Shown: in pieces, positions 50,204 to 59,698 of the stretch
How the letters are laid out: each line of letters starts with the position of its first letter
How positions within the stretch are numbered: position 1 is the first letter of the stretch
Assembly (NCBI GenBank): GCA_965261455.1
Contig: OZ253453.1
Span: forward strand, 1,302,001 to 1,366,000
DNA: 64,000 nucleotides
Source: DAOUKH01 sp965261455
GTDB taxonomy: Bacteria; Chloroflexota; Dehalococcoidia; SHYB01
Direction: 5' to 3'
The notes under the pieces: model-generated
The model's input: only the letters and a program-made list of their open reading frames with translations
Databases searched by the model: none
What the model was told of the DNA's origin: nothing
Made by a program: the position numbers and the translations under genes

Positions 50204-51349
50204 CTAGTCGAGATCGAAGCCGAACAGTTTAGCCGTGTTGTCGCTCGTCACTTTGCGGCGCTCCATCTCGTCCATGTCGCCGAGGATGCGGTCGAGGAAC
50301 TGCATCGACCGCGGCCATGAGGACTCGGCGTGGGGGTAGTCGTTGCCCCAGAGCATGTTGTCCACCCCGATCCTGTCCCTCAGCTCGACGCCCAGATCAT
50401 CCTCGGTGAAGGTTGCGAACATGTTCTGGTGCCAAAACTCGCTAGGGATGAGCCCCGACTTGGACTTCCACCAATCGGTGAAGACGGGCCGCTCGCGGTA
50501 AGTGAAGTCCATGTTATTCAGCCAGTGGGGAATCCAGCCCATTTCATGCTCGACGGAGCCAACCTTGAGCCTGGGGAAGCGATCGAACACGCCGGCGAAT
50601 ATCATGTCGCACATCGCGAAGCGGACCCAGTAGTCATTCGTAGCGCGGCTCGACGGAGCCAGGTTGGTGACTTCGCTCGCAAGCGACACGGCACCCCCCG
50701 AGCCCCGGTTCGTGCCGACGTGGAGGCACAACGGTATCTCGAGGTCTTGGGCCGTCCACCACAGCCGCTCGTGTATCGGATGGCTGTAGAGTCGGTCGGG
50801 TCCCGGGTAAACCGGGATCATTGCGCCGGTGAGGCCCAACTTGCGGCAACGCTCGAGCTCCTCGCAGGCCTCGATAACGTTGTCCACGTTGATGCAGGCC
50901 ATCCCTTTGAGTCGCTTCGGAGAGGCGTTGGCGAACTCGGCGATCCAATCGTTATAGGTCTTCTGAATAGCGGTGACCAGAGCCGAGTCCGCGACTCGCC
51001 ACCACACCAGGCCGGCGCTGGGCTGAAGGATGCCTCCCCAAAGGCCGTCCTCTTCCAACGCCTTCAGGTACTCCAGGGGCTCGTACCCCGCCTTTGGTAT
51101 CTCCGGCCAGGTGGCGAGCCAGTCGATGGTATCGGGGTCGTCGAAGCGGCGGCCGGTCTGGACGGTAACCCCGAGCGGCGCCATGAGCTTACCGTCGACG
51201 AACCAGGCGTGGTGATTGACGCCATCCTCGTTCTTCGTGACGTTGAGCCGGGGCGCGCGGTCGCGGAAGCGATGGTCCATCCGCTCCTCGAACAGGTCCG
51301 GCGGCTCGACGATGTGTGTGTCGGCGGAGATGATTCTGTATTCGCTCAC
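50204..51349 (-). CDS. ACMSD-like amidohydrolase, paralog 4
   Basis: 381 residues, most like paralog 1: YRIISADTHIVEPPDLFEER, KNEDGVNHHAWFVDGKLMAP, CLHVGTNRGSGGAV and NMLWGNDYPHAESSWPRSMQ. Metal motif DTH. It starts a reverse-strand run, lying 12 nt after the zinc alcohol dehydrogenase, which itself follows the FAD monooxygenase by 9 nt, so the three probably form one transcript. Confidence 0.88.
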   Translation of the reverse strand: MSEYRIISADTHIVEPPDLFEERMDHRFRDRAPRLNVTKNEDGVNHHAWFVDGKLMAPLGVTVQTGRRFDDPDTIDWLATWPEIPKAGYEPLEYLKALEEDGLWGGILQPSAGLVWWRVADSALVTAIQKTYNDWIAEFANASPKRLKGMACINVDNVIEACEELERCRKLGLTGAMIPVYPGPDRLYSHPIHERLWWTAQDLEIPLCLHVGTNRGSGGAVSLASEVTNLAPSSRATNDYWVRFAMCDMIFAGVFDRFPRLKVGSVEHEMGWIPHWLNNMDFTYRERPVFTDWWKSKSGLIPSEFWHQNMFATFTEDDLGVELRDRIGVDNMLWGNDYPHAESSWPRSMQFLDRILGDMDEMERRKVTSDNTAKLFGFDLD

Positions 51350-51361
51350 GGGGGCCTCCGA

Positions 51362-52462
51362 TCAGGCGTCATATTTCAGGACGCTACGGGCCACCTGCCC
51401 ATGTTGCAGCTCGTCGAGGGCGGTGTTGACCTCTTCCAGGGGCAGCGTCCGGCTGATGAGCTCGTCCAGCTTGAGCTTGCCCGACATGTAGAGATCGACC
51501 AGCATCGGAAGATCGATCGGCTGTCTGGCCCCGCCGAAGCCGCTGGCCATGAGCACGCGTTCGGGACGAATCACGTCAACGTCCAGCGTGATCTTCGTTC
51601 CGGCGGGGGGAAGCCCGATCATGACGCACGTTCCGCCCCGGTGCACGCTGGCGAACGCATCCTCTACCGTCTTCGCGGTGCCGACCGCTTCAAAGGAGTA
51701 GTCGACGCCGAGATCATCGGTGAGCTGCTGGATCCGGCTGACGGGGTCTTCGCGTGACGCGTCGATCACGTGGGTGGCGCCGAAGTGCTCGGCCATTTCG
51801 AGCTTGTGCTTGAGGACATCGACGGCGATGATCTTGCCGGCGCCCGCGATGGCCGCCCCCTGCACGACGCAGAGACCGACGCCCCCGCAACCGAACACCG
51901 CGACGCTGCTCCCCGGCGCGACCTTGGCCCGGTTGAAAACCGACCCGACGCCGGACATGGCCCCGCAGCCGATGAGGCAGACCTTGTCCAGCGGCGCGTC
52001 CTTGCGGATCGGAATTACGCACTCCTCAGGGACGACCGCCCCGTGAGCGAAGGTCCCGATCTGGAGCAACGTGTGTACCGGATCGCCGTTGCGGTGGACC
52101 CGATAGGTGTTGTCGAGCATCTTGAACAGGTTCTTGGGCATGCCGCGCATCAGGCAGATGTTCGGCCTCCCCGAGGCGCAGAACTTACACCTGCCGCAGA
52201 AGGGCTCGGGATTGGCGATGAAGTGGTCGCCCGGCTTGGTGCGCGTCACGCCGGGCCCAACTCTCTCAACGACACCGGCGCCCTCATGCCCCAGGATCAT
52301 GGGTAAGGGGATAGGCCGAAGCGCCTGCATCATGCTGAGGTCGGTGTGGCAAACGCCGCTGGCAACATAGCGGACCAACACTTCGCCGTGCTTGGGCTCG
52401 GCTAGGTCCACGTCTTCCACCACGAGCGGTGTGTTGTTCTCCAAGAGCACCGCGGCCTTCAT
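51362..52462 (-). CDS. Zinc-dependent alcohol dehydrogenase
   Basis: 366 residues, medium-chain dehydrogenase. Catalytic zinc ligands are in VCHTDLSMM, LGHEGAGVVERVGPGV and the later GCGAMSGVGSV. The structural zinc loop is CGRCKFCASGRPNIC. The NAD site is VAVFGCGGVGLCVVQGAAIA with VDVLKHKLE. Overall like class III/NDMA-type alcohol dehydrogenases. In an operon between the FAD monooxygenase and amidohydrolase 4, so it probably oxidises an alcohol intermediate. Confidence 0.9.
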   Translation of the reverse strand: MKAAVLLENNTPLVVEDVDLAEPKHGEVLVRYVASGVCHTDLSMMQALRPIPLPMILGHEGAGVVERVGPGVTRTKPGDHFIANPEPFCGRCKFCASGRPNICLMRGMPKNLFKMLDNTYRVHRNGDPVHTLLQIGTFAHGAVVPEECVIPIRKDAPLDKVCLIGCGAMSGVGSVFNRAKVAPGSSVAVFGCGGVGLCVVQGAAIAGAGKIIAVDVLKHKLEMAEHFGATHVIDASREDPVSRIQQLTDDLGVDYSFEAVGTAKTVEDAFASVHRGGTCVMIGLPPAGTKITLDVDVIRPERVLMASGFGGARQPIDLPMLVDLYMSGKLKLDELISRTLPLEEVNTALDELQHGQVARSVLKYDA

Positions 52463-52471
52463 GCGACCTCC

Positions 52472-53686
52472 CTATTCCACAGCGGCGGCTTGCCTCAGGC
52501 TTTCAATCATCGAACTGCGCAGCAAGTACTGCCGCGCCTTGGCCGGATCGTCGGCGAGCTGGCGCATATCGTCATTGCGGCGCCGCCTTATGTCAGGGTC
52601 CTTTTCCGCTATGTCGCGAGCGTTTTGCTCCGTCTGCCGCTGGACCACCTCAATGGCGATGGTGCGGCGCTCCTTGGTGTACCGGTCCAACACATCCATT
52701 TCTGCCTCGCCGCGCCAGATGCGTCCGATCTTCTCCGCCAGATTCACCGCATCGTGGACTCCGCCGTTGAGGCCCATGCCTCCCAGGGGGTTATTCACGT
52801 GTGCGGCATCGCCCGCTATGACCACACGGCCGCGGCGATAGTCTTCGGCCACACGCTGATGGACGCGATAGATGCGCCGGAGCTTCACCGGATAGGGCCG
52901 GCCGGTCGCGCAGACCCGCTGAAGCCGTTCCTGACCAACCCGTTCCAGCGTTTCCTCGTCAAGGTCGGGATCGTCGAAGAACGTTTCCTCCGGACGGGTC
53001 GGGAAGAGGACGCGCCACTCGGTGGGGGTATGGATCAGGGCGTGCCAGTCGGGATAGTCGCCGACGTAGGCCACGTGGGATAGGCCGGGGATGACGGACT
53101 GGAGATCGAAGGGTACGAATTGGGACAGATAGCGTTCAGGGTAGGCAATCCCCTGGAACTTCAGGCCCAGCGATGTCCGGACCGGCGAGGCAAGCCCCTC
53201 GGCGCCGATGGCGAACGCCCCCTCGAACTGCTGTGTCCCCTCCGGCGTCTCGGCGGTCACAACGGCGTGATCGTCAAAGGGCTCGGCGCCCGTCGCTCGG
53301 TGACTGAACCGTACCTCCGCCAGGTCGCTCTCGTTGATCGCTTCCAAGGCTGCGACACACAGAGCGTATTGCTCGATCTGAAGGCGGAAGGGGTATCTCG
53401 TATCGTCCTTGAGGAGGCCGAGATCGAATTCGGCTACCTTGCCCTCGTGACGGTCGCGGAATTGGTACTTGTCAGCCTTGAGTCCCTTGGCCAGCAGGTC
53501 CTTCACAATCCCTAGATCGTCAAGCATCTCGATCGTGGGTGGGTGGAAGGTCGATGCCCGCAGTTCCGTCACAAGCTCCGTGTGGGATTCGAGGACGAGG
53601 GACGGTATGCCTTGACGGGCTAGGGCCACGGCGGCCGTCAGACCCACCGGGCCGCCTCCCGCGATGACGACACGCTTTTCGCTCAA
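52472..53686 (-). CDS. FAD-dependent aromatic monooxygenase (PheA/TfdB-like)
   Basis: 404 residues from TTG 53686, which has GGAGG eight bases upstream. The longer open frame adds 26 unconserved residues. KRVVIAGGGPVGLTAAVALA is the dinucleotide-binding loop, the GD motif is VVIAGDAAHVNNPLGGMGLN, then GGVHDAVNLAEKIG. The group hydroxylates aromatic rings using NAD(P)H and oxygen. The C-terminal thioredoxin-like domain of phenol hydroxylases is absent. Divergent from the third alpha/beta hydrolase. Confidence 0.88.
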   Translation of the reverse strand: MSEKRVVIAGGGPVGLTAAVALARQGIPSLVLESHTELVTELRASTFHPPTIEMLDDLGIVKDLLAKGLKADKYQFRDRHEGKVAEFDLGLLKDDTRYPFRLQIEQYALCVAALEAINESDLAEVRFSHRATGAEPFDDHAVVTAETPEGTQQFEGAFAIGAEGLASPVRTSLGLKFQGIAYPERYLSQFVPFDLQSVIPGLSHVAYVGDYPDWHALIHTPTEWRVLFPTRPEETFFDDPDLDEETLERVGQERLQRVCATGRPYPVKLRRIYRVHQRVAEDYRRGRVVIAGDAAHVNNPLGGMGLNGGVHDAVNLAEKIGRIWRGEAEMDVLDRYTKERRTIAIEVVQRQTEQNARDIAEKDPDIRRRRNDDMRQLADDPAKARQYLLRSSMIESLRQAAAVE

Positions 53687-53784
53687 GACGTCCTCCCCTT
53701 CCAACCTGTCGCCATTATAGGCACCGAACGGTGCGAGCGCTTGACACGGCGAGCCCTCCAACAATAGCGTACGAAGCCTCCGTG

Positions 53785-54591
53785 ATGCCGAGACAGCAGA
53801 ACATCATAAAGGGCTACGTGGACACGCCTTACGGCCAAGTCCACTACCGGTCATCGCCGGGGCCTCCGACAGGCGCGCCGCTCGTCCTTTTTCACCAGAC
53901 CGCGAGCTCCTCGGTGATGTACGAGTCGCTCTGCGCCGAGCTTGGCGATGACGTCTGGTTTTTCGCGCCGGACACTCCGGGATTCGGAGGCACGGCCGCT
54001 CCCCCGGAAACGGCCTCCATCAAGTACTACGCCGACGTGCTGTACGCATCCGTCAGGGCTATGGGCATCGAACGCTGCTGGCTATTCGGCCACCACACCG
54101 GTGCATCCATCGCGGTGCAGGTGGCCTACGACCACCCGGACTTGGCGCTGAAGATGGCGCTGTCCGGACCGCCGTTTCTTTCCGAAGAGGAGAAGGCCGA
54201 ACGCAGGGCGGCGGTGCAGCCGATCGTGGTGGCGAGGGACGGCTCGTATCTCGCGGCTACGTGGGAGCGGACGTGGGCGAAGCAGCCCGATATGCCCGAG
54301 GCGTTAGCTCACCGTGAGACCGTGCTGAATCTCCATGCCGGAGAGCGCTATCACGAGGCCTATCTCGCCGTCTTCAACCACGACTTCGCCGGCCAGTTGC
54401 CCCAGCTGCGAATCCCGCTCTTGCTCATGGCCGGCGATCTAGACACGCTCTGGCCCCACTTCGACGCGGCCTGCAACGCGGTCCCGACCGCGGAAAGGGC
54501 TACCTTTAGCGGGGTGGGATCGTTGATCTGCGACCTTCGGGCAAAAGAGGTGGCCGAAACGCTGCGGCGTTTCTTCTTCGCCGGCAAGTAG
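53785..54591 (+). CDS. Alpha/beta hydrolase with GHHTG elbow, paralog 3
   Basis: 268 residues: YGQVHYRSSPGPPTGAPLVL, HQTASSSVMYESLCAELGDD, DTPGFGGTAAPPETASIKYY and WLFGHHTGASIAVQVAYDHP. More distant from the other two but with the same GHHTG. MAGDLDTLWPHFDAACNAVP carries the late Asp. The ATG at 53785 is preferred; a GTG one codon earlier and an ATG at 53731 are also open. It is not followed by a methyltransferase, unlike paralog 2. Confidence 0.84.
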   Translation: MPRQQNIIKGYVDTPYGQVHYRSSPGPPTGAPLVLFHQTASSSVMYESLCAELGDDVWFFAPDTPGFGGTAAPPETASIKYYADVLYASVRAMGIERCWLFGHHTGASIAVQVAYDHPDLALKMALSGPPFLSEEEKAERRAAVQPIVVARDGSYLAATWERTWAKQPDMPEALAHRETVLNLHAGERYHEAYLAVFNHDFAGQLPQLRIPLLLMAGDLDTLWPHFDAACNAVPTAERATFSGVGSLICDLRAKEVAETLRRFFFAGK

Positions 54592-54636
54592 GCGCCCACC
54601 GCGGAACGGGCGAGCGCCTGGTCCGGCTACAGCCGG

Positions 54637-55767
54637 TTAGGCGAAACCGAACGTCCTCGACGCGTTGTCGAAGCTCGCTTTTCGCTTGTCTTCCTCTGAA
54701 GCGTCCTCGAACATCTTGCCGAACAGCTCCATCGACTTCGGCCATGACGATTCCGCGTGGGGGTAGTCGGTGCCCCACATGATGTTGTCCACGCCGATAT
54801 ATTCGCGCATCTTCACGCCCACGAAATCGTCGATGAAGGTGCCGAACATGTTGCGCTTCCAGAACTCGCTCGGCAGCAGCCCCGACTTCGAAGTCCAGCC
54901 GCCGGTGTACATGCGCCGCTCTCGGTAAGCGAAGTCCATCTGGTTGAGCCAATGGGGAATCCAGGCGATCTCATGCTCCACGGACCCGACGCAGAGTTGC
55001 GGGTAGCGGTCGAAGACGCCCGCGAAAATGATGGCCGCCAGAGAGACCCGCACCCAATAATCGTTCGTCGCCCGCCCCATAGCGGTGTTTGCGGTTACGC
55101 TAATCGGCCCGCCCGGCCCCGCGCGGCCCGTGCCGAGGTGGAGGTTGAGCGGCATCCGGGCGTCCTGGGCTGCGGCCCACAGCCGTTCATAGCGCGGGTC
55201 CATGTAGGTTTCCTCCGGCGGCGGGTTGACCGGAATCATGGCGCCGGCGAGGCCCATCTTGGCGCAGCGATCAAGCTCGGCGATGGCCTCGTCGATGTCG
55301 TCCAGGTTTAGGCAGGCGAAACCCTTCAAGCGGTTAGGGTAGGGCTCGACGAAGTCGGCCATCCAATCGTTGTAAGCGCGGCAGAGACCAGTCAGCAATT
55401 CGCTGTCGGGAAGCCTCCACCAGACGAGGCCGATGCTCGGCTGCAACAGGGCGCCCCAAATGCCGTCTTCGGCAAGCGCCTTGACCATCTCATGCGGATC
55501 GTACGCGGCCCTAGGCACTTCTTCCCACGGGCTGACCCAATCGATGGTGCTGGGATCCTCGAAGCGCCGGCCGGTCTGGACCGCGACCCCTACCGTCGCG
55601 ACCTGTTCCCCGTTGTAAAACCACCCGTCATAGTCCCGGCCGTCCTCCGTCTTTGCCTTCCGCATAACCGGAGCCTCGTCACGGAGCTTCGGGTCGATAC
55701 GGGACGCGTAGATGTCGGGCGGTTCGACGATGTGCGTGTCGGCGGAGATAATTTTGTCATTCGCCAT
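54637..55767 (-). CDS. ACMSD-like amidohydrolase, paralog 5
   Basis: 376 residues: KIISADTHIVEPPDIYASRI, RDYDGWFYNGEQVATVGVAV, LNLHLGTGRAGPGG and IMWGTDYPHAESSWPKSMEL. Metal motif DTH. Grouped with paralogs 1 and 4 by the ADTHIVEPPD opening. It is convergent with the third alpha/beta hydrolase, 45 nt apart. Confidence 0.88.
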   Translation of the reverse strand: MANDKIISADTHIVEPPDIYASRIDPKLRDEAPVMRKAKTEDGRDYDGWFYNGEQVATVGVAVQTGRRFEDPSTIDWVSPWEEVPRAAYDPHEMVKALAEDGIWGALLQPSIGLVWWRLPDSELLTGLCRAYNDWMADFVEPYPNRLKGFACLNLDDIDEAIAELDRCAKMGLAGAMIPVNPPPEETYMDPRYERLWAAAQDARMPLNLHLGTGRAGPGGPISVTANTAMGRATNDYWVRVSLAAIIFAGVFDRYPQLCVGSVEHEIAWIPHWLNQMDFAYRERRMYTGGWTSKSGLLPSEFWKRNMFGTFIDDFVGVKMREYIGVDNIMWGTDYPHAESSWPKSMELFGKMFEDASEEDKRKASFDNASRTFGFA

Positions 55768-55886
55768 GGATCGTTACCTAACCGGGCCTCGCGCTTCCAG
55801 GTAGGCTCACCCGAGCGGTCGAGTCCCCCTGCGACGCCCTGTCGAACCCTTCAGCCCGCTGGGGCCCATCAGGCGGCGGGGTGGGC

Positions 55887-56792
55887 TCAAGTGTACCCCA
55901 AGGGTGGCCTATCGCCCGCCGTTCGGCCCGCGGCCTTTCGCCCAGTGTCGAGTATTGAGTTGTCCGGCCTGAACATCCCGGTGATGATGATGCGAAATCC
56001 CTGCTCGACCCGTAACTCAGCCTCGGCCGCGTCGTTGGCTCCGACGCCGCACGGCACGTCGAACTCCTTGCAGGCGTCCAATACCTTCAGCAAGGCTACC
56101 TCCTGTTGAGGAAACGGCTCGCCCATCCGAGCGCCCAACGACAGCGCGTGGTCGAAGTGCTCCATCCATATTGCGCCGATGCCCTTCACCTCGCGAAGGA
56201 TGTCGCGAATATTCTTAACGCCTTCCGCGTCCTCGATGATGGCCATAAGCAGCAACTCGCCATCGGGATCGAGCGGCCAGAGGTCCGCCTTGTCGAAATA
56301 GTCTTGCGGTGTCAATCCCCAATAGCGCGGCGCATACCGCCTCCACCACCCGCGCAGGCCCGGCGGATCAAAGTCCTTGGCGCCCGGCGCTTGAGGATAG
56401 CGGGCGGCGGCCACGACGCTTTTCGCCTCCTCCACCGTCGTTAGTCCGGGCACGATGATCCCGTACGGGCCGGCGTCCAAGGTCTGCTGGACCACCCACT
56501 GGTTCATGACAAGCTCGCGGGCGTCGGGGGCTACCCACGCGAACGGGACGGTTTCCGGTTGCAGACTCCCCTTCTCAACGATCTGCCGCCGGTTCAGCAT
56601 CTGCGAGAGCGATTGGCGAAGGTTCGTGAAGTTGAAACCCTCGTGCTCCATCTCGATGATGACGAAGTCGTAGTCGGACTCGTTCCAGTACATCAACTCG
56701 TCCAGGTTGCCGTTCATGGCAACGCGGCCGAACACAACTTCGCGCTTCTCAAGAAGGTCGATGACCTTGTTGAGCCTTATGCCGTTATGCAC
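55887..56792 (-). CDS. HpcH/HpaI-type aldolase family protein
   Basis: 301 residues from GTG 56792 (AAAGGGG upstream); the longer frame is Arg/Ser-rich. LNKVIDLLEKREVVFGRVAM, DFVIIEMEHEGFNFTNLRQS, DAGPYGIIVPGLTTVEEAKS and GIGAIWMEHFDHALSLGARM follow the class II pyruvate aldolase barrel. Members cleave 2-keto-4-hydroxy acids made in aromatic ring breakdown. An insert of about 35 residues (GWWRRYAPRYWGLTPQDYFD region) is larger than in HpaI. Confidence 0.82.
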   Translation of the reverse strand: MHNGIRLNKVIDLLEKREVVFGRVAMNGNLDELMYWNESDYDFVIIEMEHEGFNFTNLRQSLSQMLNRRQIVEKGSLQPETVPFAWVAPDARELVMNQWVVQQTLDAGPYGIIVPGLTTVEEAKSVVAAARYPQAPGAKDFDPPGLRGWWRRYAPRYWGLTPQDYFDKADLWPLDPDGELLLMAIIEDAEGVKNIRDILREVKGIGAIWMEHFDHALSLGARMGEPFPQQEVALLKVLDACKEFDVPCGVGANDAAEAELRVEQGFRIIITGMFRPDNSILDTGRKAAGRTAGDRPPLGYT

Positions 56793-56805
56793 GCCGTAAC
56801 CCCTT

Positions 56806-57222
56806 TCAACTATGCGCCGTGTGGGACAGCCCGGCCGACGCCAGGGCGGCCAACGCGATGCTGTGGTCGTTCGGACCCGCCCCCGCGACTCCGATCGCGC
56901 CGACGAGTTCTCCATCCTGGAAGATGGGCTCGGCCCCGGACCATACCATGACCTGGACCCCCAGCATGTCAAGAAGGGCCCGCGCCCAAGGCTCCTCGGC
57001 TGCCTCTCGCAACTCGCCGCTGGGGGCGGCGAAGGCCGTGGACAGGCTTGCCTTACCGGGCGCGCCGACCGCGCCGGCAGGTTCGGCCCCATCCATGCGG
57101 TTGAACGCTATCAGCCGCCCTCCGGCATCAACCACCGCAACGTCGACCACCGCCTGCGACGCGTCGGCCGCCTCCAAGGCCGCGCGGACGATAGTCATAG
57201 CCGTATGGAAGGAAAGGGTCAT
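56806..57222 (-). CDS. GlcG/HbpS-like protein, second intact family member
   Basis: 138 residues from ATG 57222: MTLSFHTAMTIVRAALEAAD, DVAVVDAGGRLIAFNRMDGA, GAPGKASLSTAFAAPSGELR and ELVGAIGVAGAGPNDHSIAL. A relative of 32996-33397 but clearly diverged. It lies 13 nt before the HpaI-type aldolase gene on the same strand, so the two are probably co-transcribed. The longer open frame starts at 57312 with unconserved residues. Confidence 0.83.
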   Translation of the reverse strand: MTLSFHTAMTIVRAALEAADASQAVVDVAVVDAGGRLIAFNRMDGAEPAGAVGAPGKASLSTAFAAPSGELREAAEEPWARALLDMLGVQVMVWSGAEPIFQDGELVGAIGVAGAGPNDHSIALAALASAGLSHTAHS

Positions 57223-57302
57223 AGCCGGCCGCCGTCTTGGATGATCCGCTGCGCTAAACCCGCTCGGTGTGCCTCTGCGGTTCCCGGCTCTGTTCCACCT
57301 GG

Positions 57303-58103
57303 TCACGTCCACTCCGCGCCGCCATCCAGGTAGAGGACCTGACCGCTGATATAGCCGGCGTCCTCTGAGCAGAAGAAGACGCAGGCTTTGCCCACCTCTT
57401 CAGCTTCCACAATCCTACCGAAGGGGAACTCGGCCGCCGGCTTGAGGAACTCGAGGTTTGTTTCGGCGCCAGGCCCGGCCGCTTCAGCTTCCCTCTCGGC
57501 AAGCTCGCGCAGCGTCTCCCTCGTCATGTCGGTGTCCACCATGCTCGGGGCCACCACATTCACCCGGATTCCCCATTGGGACAGCCCAGCGGCGAACTGC
57601 TGCGCCATGACTTCCAGCGCCTTCTTAGCCACGTCGTAAGGGAGGCCGATGTCCCTCCGGTGCTTCGTCCCCGAGCTGGATATGAAGAGCATGTCCCCCC
57701 TTGGCCCCTTCCGCATAGAGGGAAGAATGGCCTGTGTGAGGTAGAAGGCGCCGAAGAGGTTTACGTCAAGCACGGCCTTCAGCTCCTCCTCCGTCGTCTC
57801 CGCCACATGACACAGCCGCCCTTGGACTCCGGCGTTGTGCACTAGAATGTCCAGTCCGCCCAGAGCCGTCTCCGCCAGCCCAACGGCTCGTCTTACCTGG
57901 TCCGGATCTCCAGCGTCGCACTGGACCGCGACGCCTCGCCTACCCATGGCCTCGACCTGCGCCACCGTTTCGTCAGCCTGAGCTTTCCGGCTGAGGTAGG
58001 TGACGGCCGTGTCCGCGCCTTCCCTCGCCAGCTCCAGGGCGATCGCTCTTCCGACACCCCGAGAGCCGCCGGTTACGAAAGCCTTCCTGCCGGCAAGTCT
58101 CAT
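57303..58103 (-). CDS. Short-chain dehydrogenase/reductase
   Basis: 266 residues: KAFVTGGSRGVGRAIALELA (TGxxxGxG), VQCDAGDPDQV, LDILVHNAGVQGRL, LFISSSGTKHRRDIGLPYDV (catalytic Ser and YxxxK as YDVAK) and VNVVAPSMVDTDMTRE. Ends ISGQVLYLDGGAEWT. Acts on a hydroxyl/ketone intermediate with NAD(P). ATG 58103 gives the family start; the upstream frame is unconserved. Confidence 0.9.
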   Translation of the reverse strand: MRLAGRKAFVTGGSRGVGRAIALELAREGADTAVTYLSRKAQADETVAQVEAMGRRGVAVQCDAGDPDQVRRAVGLAETALGGLDILVHNAGVQGRLCHVAETTEEELKAVLDVNLFGAFYLTQAILPSMRKGPRGDMLFISSSGTKHRRDIGLPYDVAKKALEVMAQQFAAGLSQWGIRVNVVAPSMVDTDMTRETLRELAEREAEAAGPGAETNLEFLKPAAEFPFGRIVEAEEVGKACVFFCSEDAGYISGQVLYLDGGAEWT

Positions 58104-58198
58104 GGCCTCGCCGCCGTACCGATCGCCTCGTCCAAGCTCCCTCCATTCGTCGTCAGGAGCGCCGCGCACGCCAACACCGGTTTGGCACTGCGCCCTCT

Positions 58199-58218
58199 CA
58201 CAGGGCACTCGCCCTGTG
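58199..58218. terminator. Strong hairpin between SDR and beta-propeller genes
   Basis: CACAGGGC(ACTC)GCCCTGTG forms an 8-bp perfect stem with a 4-nt loop. It lies after the stop of the beta-propeller gene (reverse strand) and before the SDR start. No T-run follows on either strand, so it may be a rho-type or mRNA-stabilising structure. Confidence 0.45.
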
Positions 58219-58284
58219 TACGGCTATCGCGCGCCGAGTGTCCGTCCGGGGGCGGGCTGTCCTTCCGAGAAGCGCCGTTCCGCA

Positions 58285-59541
58285 TCATCGCCCACCTGCG
58301 GCGGATAGGTTGCCCTCTTCGTCGATCGTCACGAGAGCCCGGAGGTCCGATCCGTCGGGCGCTATCGTGAAGAGAGGTGGGGGTGGGGGTGGGGGCCGCG
58401 GCGACGGCGGGATCGGCGTGGGGCGGCCATAGTCGGAGGCGGAATCACGGGCGTTCGCCACGGCTATTCTTGAGCCGTCAGGAGACCAGGATGCATATCG
58501 GCCGTCTGCAACCGGGCGATGGCCGGAACCGTCCGCCTCGGCAACGTACACCCTGGCCCCGACGAAGAGGATGCTAGCGCCATCCGGCGACCAAGACAGG
58601 TTGCTGGAACCCCCAAAGTGGTGGGTGAGTTCGGCCACCGTCCGAAGCTCCGAGCCGTCGTCGTTTATGGTGTGCAGCGTTGTCCTAAGCCCTGAGTCGC
58701 CCGGAGCAAGATCAGTGTCATCAGGGCGAGTATGACGAATGAACGCCAGCCTTAGGCTGTCCGGGGACCAAGCCAGCGCATCTACTAAATCTATGCGAAA
58801 GGCACCCTTGTTCTCATAGTTCTCATATACAACCGTCCCAACAATTGTGGCGAACGCTTGCGTCAGACCGGAGCCGTCTGCTCCTATGGTGTACAGGATG
58901 TTTCGCGGTCCGACGGATTTCCTGTGCTCCTCGACTAGAAAGGCCAACGTCTGCCCGTCGGGTGACCACACCGGACCCGCACGCAAGTAGTCCGTCGCCT
59001 CATCGCCCCTCACCTCCAAGCGGGGGCGAAAAAGCCGCCGCAGACCGGAGCCGTCCGCGGCGATGGTGTAGATTCCCAAATTGCCCCTTGAGAACGCAAT
59101 GCGTTCGCCGGACGGCGACCATACCGGAGAGACGTCACTCGATCTCTGCGTCGCGGACGTAATCCGGTGCTCGTCGGAACCGTCCAACGTGGAGGTCTCG
59201 AGATAGAAGGGGAGCACGCGCTGCTCTCGCGTGGTGCTGTAGACGATACGGGAATCATCCGGAGAGAGGCTCGGCCAATATCGGTTCTCCGCTATCTTGC
59301 GCAGACGAGAGCCGTCCGATGCAACGATGTAGATGCCGCCCTCCCACCATGTCGGGTGGTGTTCTCTGAGTCTGGTGAAAACCACATGGTTCCCGTCAGA
59401 CGTCCACTGGGGCGCGAGCACATGCAGCACAGTGGACGCTTCCTCACTCCACTCATCCCCGGTTCCCCCACCCTCATAACGGAAGTTACACCCCATGAGG
59501 AGCACAAGAATCACAAGCACCGCAATAAGGACTCTGCTCAT
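58285..59541 (-). CDS. TolB/WD40-like beta-propeller lipoprotein
   Basis: 418 residues from ATG 59541. A signal peptide with LLMGC lipobox is followed by six to seven PD40-type blades, each with WSPDG/LSPDD cores (APQWTSDGNHVVFTRLREHH, WPSLSPDDSRIVYSTTREQR, PVWSPSGERIAFSR, PVWSPDGQTLAFLVEE, LAWSPDSLRLAFIRH, NLSWSPDGASILFVGA). A poly-Pro stretch (PSPRPPPPPPP) lies before the last blade. Surface or periplasmic binding is inferred; no enzymatic motif is seen. Confidence 0.82.
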   Translation of the reverse strand: MSRVLIAVLVILVLLMGCNFRYEGGGTGDEWSEEASTVLHVLAPQWTSDGNHVVFTRLREHHPTWWEGGIYIVASDGSRLRKIAENRYWPSLSPDDSRIVYSTTREQRVLPFYLETSTLDGSDEHRITSATQRSSDVSPVWSPSGERIAFSRGNLGIYTIAADGSGLRRLFRPRLEVRGDEATDYLRAGPVWSPDGQTLAFLVEEHRKSVGPRNILYTIGADGSGLTQAFATIVGTVVYENYENKGAFRIDLVDALAWSPDSLRLAFIRHTRPDDTDLAPGDSGLRTTLHTINDDGSELRTVAELTHHFGGSSNLSWSPDGASILFVGARVYVAEADGSGHRPVADGRYASWSPDGSRIAVANARDSASDYGRPTPIPPSPRPPPPPPPLFTIAPDGSDLRALVTIDEEGNLSAAGGR

Positions 59542-59698
59542 CCAAGACGACCATAGGATGCGCGGCACGCGCCCGGCACCCCTGCGTACACTCTTCACTT
59601 TGGAGCCATCCTCTCCAGAGTGCGGATGCCCGTCATCCACGCCGAAGGCCGTCCAACACTCCCAGTTACGCCTCCACATGGTGTGAGGACCGGCCGGA

